DNA of 64,000 nt, from the NCBI RefSeq assembly GCF_900095135.1, contig NZ_LT605205.1, forward strand, positions 4,092,001-4,156,000, written 5' to 3'. Below, piece after piece: positions 16,107 through 25,287 of the stretch. Numbering within the stretch: the stretch's first letter is position 1; each line of letters starts with the position of its first letter. A program made the translations under genes and the position numbers. The DNA is from Proteiniphilum saccharofermentans. Lineage in GTDB: Bacteria; Bacteroidota; Bacteroidia; Bacteroidales; Dysgonomonadaceae. The notes under the pieces are model-generated. The model saw nothing but the letters and a program-made list of their open reading frames with translations, was not told the origin of the DNA and did no database searches.

Positions 16107-17570
16107 CTACACCAACTCCTCAAGCCGGATAATTCCTGCACGGGTAAAGGAAACCCGGAAGCGCTTGTAATCCATCTGGTCTTCAAATTGCAACTGCATC
16201 AGAATATTCAGATAGTAAATCTTTTCTCCGTATATCTCAACGGATTCGCCTTCTTCATTGAGGTAGTAAATCGCCTCTTCGGGGTTATCCGTCTTTTGCA
16301 TGAAACGGGAGAGGTGGAAACGCATGATATCATTTATCCCTGCAATCGGATATTCACTGTTCTTGTTGATTTCCACCCGGTCCAGAAATACTTGCTTGCG
16401 GTAAAGGATAATTTTTTCGTCGGTTATACGATTCTCTGCTTCCACCAAAGCACTCCTGCTCCTCATATTCATCACTTCCCGGGGCACTTTGTCCTCAGTA
16501 ATAAAATCAACCGCTTCCTTGATCCATCCTATTGAAGCATCCTTGATGCCTATTTCGGTCTTATTGTCAAAATACCGGTTAAGCCGCTTGTGTGCAAAAT
16601 AGTAACGCATCAGTTCCTTGATACGGTCTTTCAGCATATAGCTTACCACCAGCGCGATGAACAGCGGCATTGTAAAGTTGCCGTACTTCATCTGGAACGA
16701 GAATGCCACGGTCGTGGCAAAAATCATGGAGAGTCCGGCGGCAAGGCTGTAATAAATTTGCTCCACCAGCACACCATCTTTCTTTTTACGTGCCCGTAAA
16801 AAGAGATCGCTTTCGGCATATTTCTTCAAGATGCTTCTCCTGAAAATAAACTCCCTGTTTTTTAATGGATTATCCTTATCCACGCTGATATATTTCATCT
16901 CTTGCCGGTATGCTGCCTCATCGTGCCATAATGAAGTCAGAAGACCGATAGATTGCTCATACTTCCCCGCATCCTTTCTCTGCAGAAAACCGATAAGATA
17001 ACACGTTCTTTGGTCTACCAGGTTGCTGATATATTCATCGGCAAAGAAAAAATAATTGAGATATTCGGAAGAGATGGTCGGCACATTGATAATTTTCCGG
17101 AGATACCTGAATTTCAAAAGGATATTCCTGACACTCTCCACATAAGAAGCAATCAGGTATTCCATATCATCTTTGATATTATTTTTCAGCAGATGGACCA
17201 CTTCATCGCGGATAGCACTTTTAAAGATGGCGGTGAACATTTTTATCTGGGATTCATACTCCTTGATGGCGGTACGTGTAGGCTCACTGGCAGTCTTATG
17301 GAAAACCCGTTCCAGATTCTTCAATGGAATAGCCTCACCTTCACATATCTCTCGCAACAAAAAAACGGGAGTTATCAACCGGATATAACTCTTTACATCC
17401 CGGTAAAAATGGCTTTTATCATAGGTAAGGGAATTGATATCGAGGCTATTCGGAATGAACATCCAGGTGTTGATAGAAAAATTGCTCTGGTCGCGTTTAC
17501 GGCGAACATGGAATCCTACCTTGAACTCAATGGAAAACTTATCATGTATCTTAGCTGCAATATCAATCAT
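16107..17570 (-). CDS. conserved-looking membrane protein of unknown function
   Basis: A 487-residue protein I do not recognise. The first half is soluble, helical and charged. Near residues 275-320 there are two adjacent hydrophobic segments (SLAAGLSMIFATTVAFSF and FTMPLFIALVVSYML), then a basic stretch and a second soluble half with strand-like segments. That suggests a cytoplasmic protein anchored by a membrane hairpin. There is no signal peptide and no known catalytic motif. It lies 23 bp behind the DASS carrier and may be co-transcribed with it. Confidence 0.65.
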   Translation of the reverse strand: MIDIAAKIHDKFSIEFKVGFHVRRKRDQSNFSINTWMFIPNSLDINSLTYDKSHFYRDVKSYIRLITPVFLLREICEGEAIPLKNLERVFHKTASEPTRTAIKEYESQIKMFTAIFKSAIRDEVVHLLKNNIKDDMEYLIASYVESVRNILLKFRYLRKIINVPTISSEYLNYFFFADEYISNLVDQRTCYLIGFLQRKDAGKYEQSIGLLTSLWHDEAAYRQEMKYISVDKDNPLKNREFIFRRSILKKYAESDLFLRARKKKDGVLVEQIYYSLAAGLSMIFATTVAFSFQMKYGNFTMPLFIALVVSYMLKDRIKELMRYYFAHKRLNRYFDNKTEIGIKDASIGWIKEAVDFITEDKVPREVMNMRSRSALVEAENRITDEKIILYRKQVFLDRVEINKNSEYPIAGINDIMRFHLSRFMQKTDNPEEAIYYLNEEGESVEIYGEKIYYLNILMQLQFEDQMDYKRFRVSFTRAGIIRLEELV

Positions 17571-17593
17571 TTTATCAACCTTCTCCTATCTTT

Positions 17594-19189
17594 TTAAAAG
17601 AATAATCCGTTAGTGTATCCCAACCATCTGAATACCGTCTCTCCCCAGACAATAATCATCACCCAGGCAATGATCATCATCGTAAAGCCAAATTTAAATG
17701 TATCGCTCCAACTATACTGGTCAGTTGTATATAACAACGCAGCGGGTTTACTGTTGAACGGCAACACATATACGTGATTGTTCAGCAATGCCACCGGAAA
17801 GGCGAGGCTCAACGGATGGAAGCCAAACTGTTGTTCAATACCCAGTGCAATAGGGATGAATATCAGTGTACGCATCGTCTTGGACTGGAATATCAATGCG
17901 CTGAAAAGCATCAGGAATGTCAGCACCAGATAGATTACCCAGAAAGGGGTAGCCGCGGTGATTCCCAGCTTGGCAAAAGAAACATTGACGATTGTCCCGG
18001 GTAAGCCGGTGGCATCAAGACCTACGCCCAACGCATACGCGCCTGCGGAGAACAGCATCAGGTGCCAGGGAATATCCACTTCGTTCCAGTTCACAATCCC
18101 TATTTTGGGAAGTAATGCCACGATAGCACCCGCGAAGGCTACCGTTGTCTGACTGATACCGTGTTGCTTGTCTGTCGCCCACAGCACAAGTACCGCCACA
18201 AATATGGCAATAGCCTTATATTCCTGCACACCCATCTTCCCCATGTTGTGAAGTTCCTCTTTAAGGCGTTCCATTCCTCCTTCAATCTGGGGGACTTTTT
18301 CTTCTTCCTTTAGCGGGAAAATAATTTTGGATCCCACAAACCATGCAATAAGGATCAGGATAATAGCCAACGGGAACCCGGCGACAAACCAGTCCTGATA
18401 GCTGAATATCCTTCCGCCGATCGCTCCCGCCATCAATGCCGCGGCCAACAGGTTGGAACCGGCACCGGTGAGGAAACCTGAGGCCCCCACATTGATCTGG
18501 AACAGGTTTTGCAAGACCAGGTTCCTCCCGAAGTTATTTCGTTTGCTTCCTCCGGTAGCCCCATAGATGGCAGCAATGACCATAAAGATAGGCAATAAAA
18601 TGGCAGCTTTGGCTGTTGTGGCCGAAATAAAAGCAGAAAGGACAATATTGATAATGATAAAACTGAAAATTATCCACGACGCCGATTTCCCGAAGCGTAC
18701 CATAAACCACAATGCAAAACGCTTGGCCACCTGCGTCTTCACCAGCATACTGGCAAGCACAAAAGAGAGGATATTCAACCACATCACCGGATGTCCAAGT
18801 TGTGCAAAAGCGGTCTTCTCGGTGGTAACCCCAAAAACAACAATGCCGAAGATCACCAGTAACGATGTCAGGTAGTTGGGCAGGGCCTCGGTAATCCACA
18901 GCACGATAGCTGCAGCAAATATGGCAAGCATGGCGTAATTGATCCTGATAAACGCCTCATAACCCAGAATATCCAGGCGTGCTGTCGCTGTGGTATCCAG
19001 GCCATCCGCCGAGAGCGTATTCAGGAAAGGTATATCGATAACCCAGTAGATCAGTGCAAAAACGATGATAGCCAAAGGGGCTCCCACCATAGCCATCCAT
19101 TTTTCAACACCGGATTTTTGCATCTTAGGCAGTTTCTCTATCCGGTAATTATTCATGTCGATCGGATCGAACTTCGTCTCTTTTTCCAT
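17594..19189 (-). CDS. DASS/SLC13-family sodium-coupled anion carrier
   Basis: A polytopic membrane protein of about 531 residues with around 11-12 hydrophobic segments. The SLC13-type repeats each include an SNT-like loop: TTAKAAILLPI in the first half and FQSKTMRTLIFIPIALG in the second. Substrates in the family are dicarboxylates, citrate, sulfate or, in some members, phosphate; the sequence does not decide. The start at 19189 (MEKETKF) follows an AGAGAG-type purine run and is preferred to the longer frame from 19234. It is upstream of the unknown membrane protein and follows the CYTH operon terminator. Confidence 0.85.
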   Translation of the reverse strand: MEKETKFDPIDMNNYRIEKLPKMQKSGVEKWMAMVGAPLAIIVFALIYWVIDIPFLNTLSADGLDTTATARLDILGYEAFIRINYAMLAIFAAAIVLWITEALPNYLTSLLVIFGIVVFGVTTEKTAFAQLGHPVMWLNILSFVLASMLVKTQVAKRFALWFMVRFGKSASWIIFSFIIINIVLSAFISATTAKAAILLPIFMVIAAIYGATGGSKRNNFGRNLVLQNLFQINVGASGFLTGAGSNLLAAALMAGAIGGRIFSYQDWFVAGFPLAIILILIAWFVGSKIIFPLKEEEKVPQIEGGMERLKEELHNMGKMGVQEYKAIAIFVAVLVLWATDKQHGISQTTVAFAGAIVALLPKIGIVNWNEVDIPWHLMLFSAGAYALGVGLDATGLPGTIVNVSFAKLGITAATPFWVIYLVLTFLMLFSALIFQSKTMRTLIFIPIALGIEQQFGFHPLSLAFPVALLNNHVYVLPFNSKPAALLYTTDQYSWSDTFKFGFTMMIIAWVMIIVWGETVFRWLGYTNGLFF

Positions 19190-19298
19190 TCTCTCTTCTG
19201 TTTGGGAAATTTTCAGGTACGGGACACGTGTCATACAGACTACGTCTCCCGAAAAAGCTTGTAACTATGTCTCAGGTAGTATAAAAATAACGTTTATA

Positions 19299-19333
19299 AA
19301 GAGTCGTGACTACCACATGGCAGCACGACTCTT
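19299..19333 (-). terminator. terminator after the phosphate/CYTH gene cluster
   Basis: AAGAGTCGTG (19299-19308) and CACGACTCTT (19324-19333) form a perfect 10-bp stem, 25 bp past the CYTH gene stop. On the minus strand it is followed by TTTATAAACGTTATTTTT. Confidence 0.7.
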
Positions 19334-19357
19334 CATGAAAACAGATTCAAATTGACT

Positions 19358-19828
19358 CTACCACTTGGTATAAGGATTCTTCATCAACATCGAATTGTAA
19401 AAACGGGCATCGCCGGTCACTTCTTCACCCAGCCATTCCGGTTTTTCAAACTGGTCACCTTCGCTGGATAATTCTATCTCCGCTACAACCAGTCCCTGGT
19501 TTTCACCATAGAACTCATCCACTTCAAAAGTAAACTTGCCCGATTTTACTTCATAACGGGTTTTGTCGATCACGCCCGGTTCGCAGATCTTAAGCAGCTC
19601 CTCTACTTCCGTTACCGGGATCTCTTTTTCCCACTCATAGCGGGATGCTCCGCTTGCGCTGCCCATTCCCTTTATGGTGATATAACCCTTGTCGCCTTTG
19701 ATACGTACCCGAACGGTGCGTTCGGGAACCGACGAGAGGTATCCCTGGGTAATACGCATCTGCCTGGCCGCTTCATTCTTAAAAGCATCAGACGTCACCA
19801 AAAACTTTCTTTCTATTTCCTGTGCCAT
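19358..19828 (-). CDS. CYTH-domain protein, probable inorganic triphosphatase
   Basis: A 156-residue protein made of one CYTH domain. The N-terminal EIERK at residues 4-8 is the ExExK metal/phosphate motif. Further tunnel residues appear in RTVRVRIKGDKGYITIKG, EWEKEIP and TRYEV. The family hydrolyses tripolyphosphate or thiamine triphosphate, and related folds include class IV adenylate cyclases and the VTC polyphosphate polymerase. Length is that of short bacterial triphosphatases. It is the last gene of a cluster that starts with phosphate transport genes, which favours a role in polyphosphate metabolism. Confidence 0.85.
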   Translation of the reverse strand: MAQEIERKFLVTSDAFKNEAARQMRITQGYLSSVPERTVRVRIKGDKGYITIKGMGSASGASRYEWEKEIPVTEVEELLKICEPGVIDKTRYEVKSGKFTFEVDEFYGENQGLVVAEIELSSEGDQFEKPEWLGEEVTGDARFYNSMLMKNPYTKW

Positions 19829-19841
19829 GATTGTTATATAA

Positions 19842-20516
19842 TTAATTTGCCAATGGTTTGTTGATCATTCCGATCACACGTTTGATCGCCTGCAGGTAAT
19901 TGATATTTTCCACACCTCCCAGACCGACTTCCTGAATGGTTTTTTTAATATCTTCCACTTCGGTCGATTCGGAGTTGATGGTTTTCACCATCGCACCGTT
20001 GATATACACTTCTCCGGTTTCACAGATCGTGTCGTTCACCATATATCCATAGCGATGTTTCTCCACTGTCACAGCCTGCAGGTCGGGATGCGCATCGATC
20101 ATACCCAGGAACTCCTCCAGTGTATAGGTATCTTTGGTGAGTTGGGGCAGGTTATCTACTTTGAAAGCGGGAAATACCTCTTCGTTCAGCACGGTAGCGG
20201 AGATAGGGAATTCACCTTTCATCAGCGGATTCCATTGTTCCAATCCGTCAACAGTCTGTACGTAGGTCTTGATATCCATTTTTCCGTCGCGTATCTTTGT
20301 ATTATTTACATCGTTCGTACGACTCACGATGTAGGTTTCCGTGCTGCGACGCTCCCATACTTTCTCGGGTACGGGAATGGAAAGACGGGCCATCCGTTTT
20401 TCCGCCTCACAAAAACAACGTCCGAATGAACGGAACTCAAATCTCGGTTTCGAGATTGCACCAATCTCCATCTTTTCTTTGCTCATATTATTTTGATATT
20501 TATTATTACAACTCAT
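19842..20516 (-). CDS. uncharacterised protein, possibly CYTH-like
   Basis: A 224-residue soluble protein. It has no database-grade signature, but features recall a second, diverged CYTH tunnel: FEFRSFG near residue 26, RRSTETYIVSR near 57 and KIRDGKMDIK near 75. It lies 13 bp upstream of the clear CYTH gene, so the two are surely co-transcribed. The start could be 20516 (ATG) or the in-frame ATG ten codons later (MSKEKMEIG). It might form a pair with its neighbour. The function remains unknown. Confidence 0.55.
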   Translation of the reverse strand: MSCNNKYQNNMSKEKMEIGAISKPRFEFRSFGRCFCEAEKRMARLSIPVPEKVWERRSTETYIVSRTNDVNNTKIRDGKMDIKTYVQTVDGLEQWNPLMKGEFPISATVLNEEVFPAFKVDNLPQLTKDTYTLEEFLGMIDAHPDLQAVTVEKHRYGYMVNDTICETGEVYINGAMVKTINSESTEVEDIKKTIQEVGLGGVENINYLQAIKRVIGMINKPLAN

Positions 20517-20609
20517 ACGACAACCTCAGAAAGGACCGGAATAAACAAACCGAATCGGCATGCAACATCCCGGTCTTCCGTCTGATTTACATATCGAGAA
20601 ATTGTTTTA

Positions 20610-21446
20610 TTAGCTTTGAGGAATATCGTTTCCTGTGGCTGGATTAGCAGCACCGTTTGTCGGCGTGGCCAACTTCCAGTCTCCGGTTCCATTGGGAATC
20701 CGTTGATAGGAATTGGGTGCGGTATCACTGATACCAACACCAAGATTCGATTCATCTCCACGCAGGAAGACGCCTAAACTCGCTCCATCAGGTCCGAACA
20801 ATTCAAATTTCAGGTTTTGCTTTGGTGAAATTCCGCTTCCTCCTGACAAATGCGGATTGTCAGGGTTACTCTGGATAATAAGCACATATCCTCCTGCGGG
20901 TATTTTACCGCTCTCCGCCGTTCCTGTCCACCAGGCACTTGAACCATTATTCTTCACAAGTGATACGCCGGTCAATGAAAGCTCCACCGATCCCTTGTTA
21001 AATAACTCAATAGCTTTGCTATTGCCATCAATTTCATTTAATACCAGATTGTTATAATCAATAGGAGGTGCTCCCACCGTATACGTCAGTTCATTTGAGA
21101 CGGCAGAGACCCCTGCTTTATTATCGGCTGACACAGTAAATGTAACAACTGCCTTATCGGCCTGTTTTGGAATTACCCCGGTATAGGTATCACCGTTTCC
21201 TTTTGTCATGGTTACCTCCGACTGGCTTCCGCCGTTTACCTTATATTGAATCTTGGCTCCGGTCACGCCTTGCAGGTCGGTAATGGTCGCCGTTATGGTC
21301 ACGTCATCAGCAGGAGTTACTTCCAGCGGGGCGAACTCTACTTTCTCTATGTTTGCCGGGCCTTTATACATCTCGTCTTCCACGCATGATACAGCCAGTA
21401 ATACCAGTACAATAAATATATTTGCTATTAAAAATTTAGTCTTCAT
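20610..21446 (-). CDS. lipoprotein with Ig-like and lamin-tail (LTD) domains
   Basis: A 278-residue lipoprotein: signal peptide ending in the lipobox LLAVSC, so Cys21 or thereabouts is lipidated. Residues about 35-125 look like a bacterial Ig-like sandwich (VTPADDVTITATITDLQGVTG). Residues about 130-240 resemble a lamin-tail domain (LVLNEIDGNSKAIELFNKG, then PAGGYVLIIQ). LTD domains in secreted bacterial proteins are often beside nucleases or phosphatases. Here it follows a phosphate-type porin by 24 bp, suggesting a cell-surface partner of that porin or a phosphate-source binding protein. This role is inferred from context. Confidence 0.75.
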   Translation of the reverse strand: MKTKFLIANIFIVLVLLAVSCVEDEMYKGPANIEKVEFAPLEVTPADDVTITATITDLQGVTGAKIQYKVNGGSQSEVTMTKGNGDTYTGVIPKQADKAVVTFTVSADNKAGVSAVSNELTYTVGAPPIDYNNLVLNEIDGNSKAIELFNKGSVELSLTGVSLVKNNGSSAWWTGTAESGKIPAGGYVLIIQSNPDNPHLSGGSGISPKQNLKFELFGPDGASLGVFLRGDESNLGVGISDTAPNSYQRIPNGTGDWKLATPTNGAANPATGNDIPQS

Positions 21447-21470
21447 TATGATTGTAAATTTAGAGGATTA

Positions 21471-22847
21471 TTAGAAAACAATTTCACAACGCAGTGATAC
21501 CATGCTGTAATCTATACCCGCTTTGCCTTTCGACTCGGTCACTTTTGTATAGTCTTTCGTAGGTTTACCGGCCGCATCATGGCCTACCAACAATTTACCT
21601 TTACCATTCGCATAACGGTCGTTGTTGTTATACTGGTAGTTGAGCATGAATTTCACATTATTATTCACCCAGAAGTTCATGCCCAGGGCATAAGCTTCGG
21701 ATGCCCCACCATAGACACCTCCATCGAAATCGTTCAGGTCGATACTCTCATAACGGGCAGTCAATTCCAAATCACCCCATTTTTGTCCGCGCTGTACACG
21801 ATTGTATTTTGCTCCTCCGTAATCGTAGCGTTGCTGACCGCCGAAAAGAAGATATCCGGCCTGTGCATACCATCCGCCGAAATTCTTGTTATCCTTGTTC
21901 ACCATGGGGGAATCGTCCTTAAGGGAAACGGTACTCCCAATATAGGCGGTTTCCACGCGAAGCCCTTTATAATGGCCTGCCAACTCTGCTGTATAGAGCA
22001 ATGAGTGATCTACCCCTTTAATCACATCGGTATCGACATACTTTTTCCGGTTGATAGAAGTAGAGTTCCTGGCACTGTAGCGTACACCGCCAAAATCGGA
22101 TGGCGCATCAGTAGATTTGGGAGTCCGGTATGATACCGCTCCTCCTATATGCAACCCCATGTCATTGTATTTGTGTAACGGGCGTAAAACCAGTTTTCCG
22201 GTGTACGACTCTCCGGTACCGCGACCATAATCCTTATTGTTATCCTGTACATTGGTCACTTCTTCCAATCCTGCAATCTCCTGAAAGAAAATACCGGCTG
22301 ACGCCCAGATCAATGGGATACTGTACTTGATATTGGCTCCCAGATGACGGGATGGCGCGAGATATGTCACCATAGGACGCTCCATAAACTGAAGGTAACG
22401 GGATGAGGTATTCCTTTGCATGGAAAAATTTTCTTTGAAGTTACCCACTTGTATTTCCACATTCTTGATCCCGTCGTAACGGAGAATGGCATCTTTCAAC
22501 TCCGCAGTCCCGTCAGCCATGTCGATATCAAATTCACCGTACCAGTTCCGCGTTACCTGGGCTTTTACCGCAAAACGGGCACGACGGATACTGGCTCCGT
22601 TTCCAATCTCGTCATAATCATCATCCACACCGAAAAAGCCTGCGTAGTCGGCCTGAACCCGTCCATCAAGCCATATCTTGTAATCAGAATCTTCCGATTC
22701 GAAAACAAGCCTTCCATCCTGCATTTCAGTCTTAATCTTCTTAGACTGTACTTCCATTCCATACTGGTCGTATTTTACCCCGTCCTGTGCGAAAGCGGAG
22801 CCTGTAACAAAAAGTACCAGCAATAAACAAATTGTTTTTCTTCTCAT
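21471..22847 (-). CDS. phosphate-selective porin, OprO/OprP type
   Basis: A 458-residue outer-membrane barrel with signal peptide MRRKTICLLLVLFVTGSAFA. The start at 22847 is preferred over the frame from 22874 because it gives a clean signal peptide. Family features: IRRARFAVKAQVTRNWYGEF, ADGTAELKDAILRYDG, SRYLQFMERP and a C-terminal strand ending CEIVF. The Pseudomonas relatives are channels for phosphate and polyphosphate. Many Bacteroidota homologues have no proven substrate, but here the gene lies directly behind a PiT permease and so probably serves phosphate. Confidence 0.88.
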   Translation of the reverse strand: MRRKTICLLLVLFVTGSAFAQDGVKYDQYGMEVQSKKIKTEMQDGRLVFESEDSDYKIWLDGRVQADYAGFFGVDDDYDEIGNGASIRRARFAVKAQVTRNWYGEFDIDMADGTAELKDAILRYDGIKNVEIQVGNFKENFSMQRNTSSRYLQFMERPMVTYLAPSRHLGANIKYSIPLIWASAGIFFQEIAGLEEVTNVQDNNKDYGRGTGESYTGKLVLRPLHKYNDMGLHIGGAVSYRTPKSTDAPSDFGGVRYSARNSTSINRKKYVDTDVIKGVDHSLLYTAELAGHYKGLRVETAYIGSTVSLKDDSPMVNKDNKNFGGWYAQAGYLLFGGQQRYDYGGAKYNRVQRGQKWGDLELTARYESIDLNDFDGGVYGGASEAYALGMNFWVNNNVKFMLNYQYNNNDRYANGKGKLLVGHDAAGKPTKDYTKVTESKGKAGIDYSMVSLRCEIVF

Positions 22848-22875
22848 TCGTAATATTATTTTTAAATTAAACATG

Positions 22876-24630
22876 TTATAGTGATTGAATAAACTGTGTC
22901 AGACTGTCGTTTCTATTCAGCCCCATTTTGGTTCTTAACCGGTAACGCGATATCTCTACGCTTTTGGTTGAAATATTAAGCAGTGGCGCCATTTCTTTTG
23001 ATGACAAACCGATTCGCAGCAGGACCAGAATTTTCTTTTCTTTATTTGTCAGGTTAGGATAGGATTCATTTAGTTTTTCGATGAATTCCATATGCACTTG
23101 TTCGGCCTGGCGATAGATCTCATCTACTTCACCCGAAAAACTCATACGCTGTTTTATCTCTATCAACTGGTTTCTCAGTAGTTTATTCTTTTCCTCGGCA
23201 GTACTAGCCCTGATAGCCTGCTCTATGGAGTCCGAAATAAGTTCCAGGTATCTGCGCTGTTCACCGATGTTTAACGAATAGGTTATCAGCTGATTTTTTT
23301 TCTCCTCCAAACGGGTGGCCAGACTCACATTTTCCAATTGAACGGTACTGACTTCTATTTCATTCAATGCTTTCTGGTAATCGCTAAACTGATTCTGTTC
23401 GGCTTGCCGATAACCCTCGGCACGCGCTTTCGCGTAATTACGCTTGTTCAGGACAACAGTATAAATAATAAAAGCTATTACCAGAAGGATCAGCGCCATA
23501 AGGAAAAATTTATTGGTTGCATTTACAGGTATGTAGTATGTCACAGCAGCAGCTTGCTCCGCATGAACTACCGGATCGGGGATGATCTCATTATCCGACA
23601 CCGGGATTCCGAAAACCCTGTCCACAAAGAATAAACTGACAAACGTGAAAGCAGCCGACAGGATGGGAGTAGTAATCCAACTCAGCATAATATTCCCAAG
23701 CATCTTCATCTTCAGTTCCTGTACTCCCTTCACAAGTCCTACGCCGATCAAGGCACCGACCAACACTTGGGTGCTGGAAACCGGCACCAAAGGTATCGGC
23801 GGCAAACCGGTACTTATTAACGCGTTGGACAGGGATGTAGAAGAAAAGATAAATAAAACCAAAGCTTGCGCCAGTACTGCCACGATCGCCATTTCCGGAG
23901 TCATTGACAGAACACCGTTGCCTATTGTGTACATTACTTTCTTGCTATAGGTAAAAATACCTAAGGCGATCGCGAGGGAGCCGATGAAAAACAGCAATTG
24001 TGTTGAAGAAATATACAACGAGCCGATACTGAGTGAAACAGAAAACGAATTCACGAATACCCCCATCACATTGGCGATATTATTTGCACCCAGACTGTAG
24101 GCGGCAAACGCGCCGACAATTATTAATGAAGTCCTGATGATTGACTCCATCTTCAGCATGTGCATACGCGATGAATGGATAAATTTGCGAACCAGCAAAT
24201 ACAAGACAAAAGAGAATACGGCGCCCAGGATCGGGCCAAAAACCCACGAGCCCACTATTTTTACCAAAATGCCGTATTCAACAGGATTTGAAGTGTAATA
24301 GCACCAGCCGATAATAGCCCCGACAATGGCTTGGCCTGTTGAAATAGGCAAGCGATACTTTGTCATTATCGTCACGATAATAGCGGCGCACAGTGCGACC
24401 GTAAAAGCGCCCCCAATCATATTTACGGAACCCAGTTCAGATAAGGTCTTCGTGGTACCGGCCCCCTGTATTACCGCCCCCAGTATAACGAATATGCTTC
24501 CGATGATAGCGGCTGTCCTGAATTTGACCATCCGGGTTCCGACTGCCGTACCAAAGATATTGGATGCGTCATTGGCGCCTAATGACCAGCCTAGAAACAG
24601 CCCACTTACAAGGAAAAGGTATATAAACAT
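22876..24630 (-). CDS. PiT-family phosphate permease fused to a LuxR-type HTH domain
   Basis: A single uninterrupted 584-residue frame. Residues 1 to about 393 are a PiT permease: the two inverted-repeat signatures LGANDASNIFGTAVG (N-terminal) and SLGANNIANVMG (middle), with PISTGQAIVGA and VPVSSTQVLVGA. After a final membrane span (about 375-394), residues 395-520 form a charged, helical coiled-coil-like linker. Residues 526-584 are a LuxR/GerE helix-turn-helix: LTNKEKKILVLLRIGLSSKEMAPLL then STKSVEISRYRLRTKMGL. The tail resembles that of Bacteroidota Y_Y_Y regulators. It is therefore a membrane-tethered regulator whose sensor may be the transporter itself. It lies 12 bp after the DUF47 gene and before the porin. 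Direct DNA binding is inferred. Confidence 0.9.
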   Translation of the reverse strand: MFIYLFLVSGLFLGWSLGANDASNIFGTAVGTRMVKFRTAAIIGSIFVILGAVIQGAGTTKTLSELGSVNMIGGAFTVALCAAIIVTIMTKYRLPISTGQAIVGAIIGWCYYTSNPVEYGILVKIVGSWVFGPILGAVFSFVLYLLVRKFIHSSRMHMLKMESIIRTSLIIVGAFAAYSLGANNIANVMGVFVNSFSVSLSIGSLYISSTQLLFFIGSLAIALGIFTYSKKVMYTIGNGVLSMTPEMAIVAVLAQALVLFIFSSTSLSNALISTGLPPIPLVPVSSTQVLVGALIGVGLVKGVQELKMKMLGNIMLSWITTPILSAAFTFVSLFFVDRVFGIPVSDNEIIPDPVVHAEQAAAVTYYIPVNATNKFFLMALILLVIAFIIYTVVLNKRNYAKARAEGYRQAEQNQFSDYQKALNEIEVSTVQLENVSLATRLEEKKNQLITYSLNIGEQRRYLELISDSIEQAIRASTAEEKNKLLRNQLIEIKQRMSFSGEVDEIYRQAEQVHMEFIEKLNESYPNLTNKEKKILVLLRIGLSSKEMAPLLNISTKSVEISRYRLRTKMGLNRNDSLTQFIQSL

Positions 24631-24642
24631 ATCTCCTAAATA

Positions 24643-25287
24643 TTATACCATTCGTTTAATTGCCATAATAGAGAGCAGATCCGCTACTTTTTCGGCCGTG
24701 TCCGAGATATTTTCTATATGCAATGTGAAATACCGCAAATGGAACTTTTCACTCAACTTTAGATCCGGCATTTCTTTAAATATCTTTCGCCGGATGATAT
24801 CTGCCATCAGGTCAGTTTCCTTTTCATAAAAATAAACCCTGTGTATCTTTTCATTTACATTTACAGGCTCATTAAAGTATGACTTCGCGGCAGGTATCGT
24901 GGATTCGGCAGCAGAGACCGATGTTTGGGTAAGGCGGATAAAGTCGGATATCAACTCTGCAGGAATATTGGGTGTCTCCACCTCAAATTGGAATAAATTC
25001 TTTTTTGCCTGATCAATCAGATTGTCCATCTCTTCAAGCAGGCGCATGATATCTCCCCGTACCTGTGGCATCAACGATTGGACATACAAGGTCGTTTCAA
25101 TCTCTCGACGCAACTTATCAGAATCTCTCTCTGAGTTAGCGAGTTCCAATATATCGTTATTGAATTTCTCTGTATTATTATACAGGTAATTTTTCACTCC
25201 TTCTTTAAAAAGCAACAAACTCTGGTCAACACAATTCAAGAATTTATCAATGAGTTCTATGGATTGATTGGTTCGGGAAAATAACAT
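24643..25287 (-). CDS. DUF47 / PhoU-like regulator of the phosphate permease
   Basis: A 214-residue, mostly helical protein of the DUF47 (TIGR00153, PhoU-related) family, which in many bacteria sits next to PiT permeases and modulates them. The ATG at 25287 (MLFSRTNQSIELIDKF) is preferred: the frame extends 43 codons further, but that part has no family character. It is the first gene of the leftward cluster. The promoter should lie within 25288-25500, but no clear consensus match was found there. Confidence 0.85.
   Translation of the reverse strand: MLFSRTNQSIELIDKFLNCVDQSLLLFKEGVKNYLYNNTEKFNNDILELANSERDSDKLRREIETTLYVQSLMPQVRGDIMRLLEEMDNLIDQAKKNLFQFEVETPNIPAELISDFIRLTQTSVSAAESTIPAAKSYFNEPVNVNEKIHRVYFYEKETDLMADIIRRKIFKEMPDLKLSEKFHLRYFTLHIENISDTAEKVADLLSIMAIKRMV

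Noticed and set aside
22876-24630. Permease-HTH fusion as a frameshift or assembly artefact
   Set aside because: One continuous frame with a long plausible linker and no stop or abrupt composition change; an artefact remains possible but is not favoured.
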